This document shows positions 61,379 through 64,000 of a stretch of 64,000 nucleotides of DNA, piece by piece; the stretch's first letter is position 1, and every line of letters begins with the position of its first letter. The notes beneath the pieces are model-generated. The model ran no database searches and had not been told where the DNA came from. It was given only the letters and a program-made list of their open reading frames with translations. The position numbers and the translations under genes were made by a program. Source of the DNA: Gemmatimonas sp. (GTDB lineage Bacteria > Gemmatimonadota > Gemmatimonadetes > Gemmatimonadales > Gemmatimonadaceae). The DNA lies in contig NZ_JAPZSK010000002.1 of NCBI RefSeq assembly GCF_027531815.1, positions 372,001-436,000 on the forward strand, given 5' to 3'.

Positions 61379-62248
61379 GTGCGAGTCCTCATTGTGGATG
61401 ACGAGACGCTGGCCCGCCAGCGCGTACGCCGCCTGCTGCAGAATGAATCCGACGTGGAAATCGTGGGCGAGGCCGAGTCGGGGCTCGAGGCGGTCACCAT
61501 GATTCGCGAACTGCGTCCGGATCTGGTGTGCCTCGATGTGCAGATGCCCGGGCTCGACGGCTTCGGCGTGCTGCAGGAGATCGATGGTGGCCCGGTTCCC
61601 ATGGTCCTGTTTGTCACCGCGTACGATGAGCACGCGCAGCGCGCGTTCGATGTGCACGCCGTGGATTACGTGCTCAAGCCGGTCGATGGCGATCGCTTCC
61701 GCGCGGCCTTCGACAAGGCACGCAAGCAGCGCGCGAACGCCGTGGCGGCCGAACGGCTGGGTGAGCTGCTCGAAACGGTGCGTCGTCTTGCCGACGGTGC
61801 TGGCGAAACGCGCGACGGGGCCGCGGCCCTCGCCGGTTTGGCCCCGGACGCGGGCGGCAACAGCACCGCGATGGCGGCAGCGCCGACGGCGGCGGCAGCC
61901 GCCGCGCCGAGTGGCAGTTACGCCAGCCGTATTCTGGTCAAGCAGGACGGCCGCATGTTCTTCGTGAAGACCACCGAAATCGACTGGATCGAGGCCGATC
62001 GCAACTACGTCCGCCTACATGTGGGGAAGACGGCGCACACCATCCGGGAGCGCATCTCGCATCTCGAGGAAACGCTCGATCCGCGACTCTTCGCCCGCAT
62101 CCACCGCTCCACCATCGTGAACCTCAACCGGGTGCGCGAGATGCAGCAGTGGTTCTCGGGAGACTACGTCGTGATTCTCGAGGATGGGACGCGGTTGCGC
62201 CTCAGTCGCCATTATCGCGACCGGGTGGAAAAGCAGGTCGGCGTCTAG
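61379..62248 (+). CDS. LytTR-family response regulator
   Basis: A 289-aa cytoplasmic transcription regulator. The receiver domain (residues 2-120) has the acidic pair D7-D8 (LIVDDETLARQRV), phosphorylated D53 (LVCLDVQMPG), Thr/Ser in LFVTAYDEHA and Lys in YVLKPVDGD. A Gly/Ala-rich linker follows (about 160-180). The DNA-binding LytTR domain is residues about 185-285 (DGRMFFVKTTEIDWIEADRNYVRLHV, RIHRSTIVNLNRV). GTG at 61379 is preceded by GAGAAGG at proper spacing. It faces the LytS-type kinase, so the two form a two-component system. Confidence 0.94.
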   Translation: MRVLIVDDETLARQRVRRLLQNESDVEIVGEAESGLEAVTMIRELRPDLVCLDVQMPGLDGFGVLQEIDGGPVPMVLFVTAYDEHAQRAFDVHAVDYVLKPVDGDRFRAAFDKARKQRANAVAAERLGELLETVRRLADGAGETRDGAAALAGLAPDAGGNSTAMAAAPTAAAAAAPSGSYASRILVKQDGRMFFVKTTEIDWIEADRNYVRLHVGKTAHTIRERISHLEETLDPRLFARIHRSTIVNLNRVREMQQWFSGDYVVILEDGTRLRLSRHYRDRVEKQVGV

Positions 62249-62287
62249 GCACCGTGCACATGCGCGTCCGGCGTCGGTGATTCCGTG

Positions 62288-63256
62288 ATGGAATCCATGC
62301 GGCCGTTGCTGGCCGCCAGCCGCCCGAGCTGGCAGGCGCACCTCGTGCACTGGCTGGTGGCGGCGCGCATGCGCCCGCATGCGCTGCGCCCCATCGATCC
62401 GCTGTGGGTGCGCGCCAACATGGGCAAACCCCGCGGACCCCGCCGGCTCATGGCGCGATCCACCGGGGCGCGCTTCGCAGTGCGACCGGCGACCAGGGGG
62501 TGGCCAGGCGGGGAACACCTGGTCTGGCCTGCGGCCTCCCCCGGTGCTCCCACGCTGTTGTACCTGCACGGCGGCGGCTATATCGCCTGCTCCCCCGAGA
62601 CCCATCGGTCTCTCGTCGGGTCGCTGGTGCGGCGTACGGGCGGCGAGGCGTGGGTGCCACAGTATCGTCTGGCCCCCGAACATCCGCATCCCGCTGCACT
62701 CGAGGACGCGCTGTCGGCCTACCGGTTCCTGCTGCGCGATCAGCGGGTGGCGCCCGAGCAACTGGTGGTGGCTGGGGACTCGGCCGGTGGGGGGCTCGCC
62801 CTGGCCCTCGTGTTGGCCCTGCGTGACGCGGGTGAGCCGCTCCCGGCGGCCGTGGTCACCTTCTGTCCCTGGACGGACATGGCGGCGACCGGCGCGTCGC
62901 TCTACGAGAACAGCGAGCGGTGTGCCATGTTCGCCGGCGAAACGATCCGGCGGGCGGCCGGGTTTTATGTGGGCAACGGCGACCCGAGCGCCCCCACGGT
63001 CTCGCCGCTGTACGGCGACTATCGCGGGTTCCCCCCGTTGCTGGTGCACGCCAGCGCCGACGAAGTGCTGCGCGATGATGCCGTGCGGGTGGCGGAGCGC
63101 GCGCGCGAAGCCGGTGTGCGTGTGGAATGCGCCCTCTGGCCCCGTGTGCCTCATGTATGGCAGTTCTTCGCGGCGGTGCTTCCGGAAGCCCGCGAATCGC
63201 TGACGCGCACGCGGGACTTCATTGCGCGTCACACGGCGGGCAGGTCCTCGGCGTAA
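62288..63256 (+). CDS. Alpha/beta hydrolase, hormone-sensitive lipase-like
   Basis: A 322-aa cytoplasmic esterase. The oxyanion-hole motif HGGGY (LYLHGGGYIA), the nucleophile elbow GDSAGGGLALALVL, a catalytic Asp in HASADEVLRDD and the His in PRVPHVWQFF match the HSL/GDSAG family (esterases such as Est2). ATG at 62288, with a GTG 3 nt upstream. It begins 40 bp after the LytTR gene and could be its operon partner. Substrate is probably a short-chain ester. Confidence 0.9.
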   Translation: MESMRPLLAASRPSWQAHLVHWLVAARMRPHALRPIDPLWVRANMGKPRGPRRLMARSTGARFAVRPATRGWPGGEHLVWPAASPGAPTLLYLHGGGYIACSPETHRSLVGSLVRRTGGEAWVPQYRLAPEHPHPAALEDALSAYRFLLRDQRVAPEQLVVAGDSAGGGLALALVLALRDAGEPLPAAVVTFCPWTDMAATGASLYENSERCAMFAGETIRRAAGFYVGNGDPSAPTVSPLYGDYRGFPPLLVHASADEVLRDDAVRVAERAREAGVRVECALWPRVPHVWQFFAAVLPEARESLTRTRDFIARHTAGRSSA

Positions 63257-63352
63257 CGGTGTGATCCCGGCAGCATGGTCGTTCGAACGACCGTGACCGC
63301 TGGCGTGACGATCCGTGACGAGGGGACACGCAGGGCGTCCAGCGGAAAGCCC

Positions 63353-63646
63353 ATGCCCATGTCCGACGACATTTTCCCCCCGTATCGCCAACCCGACTGG
63401 TACCCGCTGCAGCGCGTGTTGGCGAGCGTGTTCGGCGTGGTCGCCATCGACGCCACGGGCGCCTTCTGGTTCATCGGCTTCGTGCCCGGGCCCGTGGATG
63501 TCGGCGAACTGCGCCTGTATGAACACAGCGAGACCAGGCGACGGCTGGCGCTGGACTCCACGGGCGGAGCCTACCGCTGGCTGGACGGCGTGGGGCGCTA
63601 CGTGCGGGTGGATGATGAGGATGCGTTGGTCGAGGCGCTCGTCTAG
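63353..63646 (+). CDS. Uncharacterised small protein, about 97 aa
   Basis: I do not recognise this gene. It encodes a soluble alpha/beta-looking protein (YPLQRVLASVFGVVAIDATGAFWFIGFVPG, then LRLYEHSETRRRLALD and a Val/Asp-rich end). Aromatic residues and alternating charges suggest a compact fold. The ATG at 63353 or 63359 has only a weak Shine-Dalgarno. It is followed by the partial gene at the right edge. Confidence 0.55.
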   Translation: MPMSDDIFPPYRQPDWYPLQRVLASVFGVVAIDATGAFWFIGFVPGPVDVGELRLYEHSETRRRLALDSTGGAYRWLDGVGRYVRVDDEDALVEALV

Positions 63647-63673
63647 TCGGCGGCAGCGACCGATATAACACGC

Positions 63674-64000
63674 ATGTCCCCTGAAGTCGCCGGAACGGGC
63701 GGCGCCGCTAGCGGCGTCCCGATTCCGCCGTCCACCGCTGTGCGGCCGGCGGCGCCGTCGCGCGCCGTGGTGCCGGTTCAACGCACCGGAACGGCGCTCT
63801 CCCCCAGCACCTCGCCCTTGGGGCGAAGCGGGGTGCCGCTCGACACGCTGCTCGCCATTGGCGATGCCGTGGAGACGCGGGATACGGTGGCCCCGGTGGC
63901 CATGGAAATGGGGCTGGAGAGCGCACGCCGCCAGTTGCTCCAGCGGCAGCCGGAGGGGGCGCTCGCCGTACTCGATACCATCTGGGCGGGGGCCGCCGAC
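63674..64000 (+). CDS. Partial CDS running off the right edge, unknown function
   Basis: An open frame from ATG 63674 to the window end with no stop (109 codons visible). The first 50 residues are Pro/Ala/Ser-rich and probably disordered (GGAASGVPIPPSTAVRPAAP). The following part (GVPLDTLLAIGDAVETRDTV, then GLESARRQLLQRQPEGALAVLDTIW) looks helical and could be a TPR-like repeat. Codon use resembles a real gene. No function can be given. Confidence 0.6.
   Translation, partial: MSPEVAGTGGAASGVPIPPSTAVRPAAPSRAVVPVQRTGTALSPSTSPLGRSGVPLDTLLAIGDAVETRDTVAPVAMEMGLESARRQLLQRQPEGALAVLDTIWAGAAD

Overview
This 64 kb window is a high-GC, gene-dense, ordinary-looking piece of bacterial chromosome. It has two tRNA genes, no rRNA, no CRISPR array and no intact prophage or insertion sequence. 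The gene set suggests a Gram-negative, probably Gemmatimonadota-like organism. The supporting signs are a large TonB-dependent receptor with a carboxypeptidase-regulatory-like N-terminus, glycine-rich secreted proteins, a PEP-CTERM protein, paired M16 peptidases, SurA-like foldases, a heptosyltransferase and FtsEX/EnvC. The taxonomic call is an inference from content; no database was searched.

Layout. 1-7.3 kb, minus strand: acetate kinase (runs off the left edge), a small membrane protein, purK-purE, a rhodanese lipoprotein and a pair of M16 peptidases (one catalytic, one degenerate). 7.4-10.5 kb: a MOSC protein, then a looser region with a PEP-CTERM lectin-like protein, two long gene-poor stretches, a possible insertion-sequence relic and tRNA-Asn. 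10.6-17.3 kb: uvrA, a divergent ABC exporter and a PP2C phosphatase / small protein / thioredoxin-like cassette. 17.3-24.3 kb: an HD phosphohydrolase diverging from a TonB-dependent receptor coupled to a secreted propeller-like protein. 24.3-35 kb, minus strand: pckA, nfo and a long compact run that reads, in transcription order, ROK kinase, PfkB kinase, STAS-HATPase, STAS-like protein, 116-aa protein, PLP-fold protein without its lysine, ftsE, ftsX, envC.

35-47 kb: a serine hydrolase, a heptosyltransferase, lepA (flanked on both sides by imperfect palindromic intergenic repeats), then a DUF58-BatA-mfd-PpiC run. 47-52 kb: a SurA-like foldase overlapping pdxA, typA/bipA, an extremely acidic small protein and tRNA-Ile with its own promoter and terminator. 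52-64 kb: a pullulanase, an RsmC-like methyltransferase, a TlpA-like thioredoxin whose 3' end overlaps a convergent pseudouridine synthase, an acyl-CoA dehydrogenase, a SIMPL protein, a divergent LytS-type kinase / LytTR regulator pair, an alpha/beta hydrolase, a small unknown gene and a partial gene cut by the right edge.

Functional themes are nucleotide and cofactor synthesis (purEK, pdxA), DNA repair (uvrA, mfd, nfo), ribosome-associated GTPases (lepA, typA), envelope biogenesis and outer-membrane folding (PpiC, SurA-like, ftsEX-envC, waaF-like, TonB receptor) and central carbon metabolism (ackA, pckA, ROK kinase, pullulanase). The most unusual feature is the compact minus-strand run at 27.2-35.0 kb. 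There two sugar-kinase-family genes, a partner-switching-like module and a PLP pseudoenzyme are joined by start/stop overlaps or very short gaps to the cell-division hydrolase-control genes ftsE-ftsX-envC.
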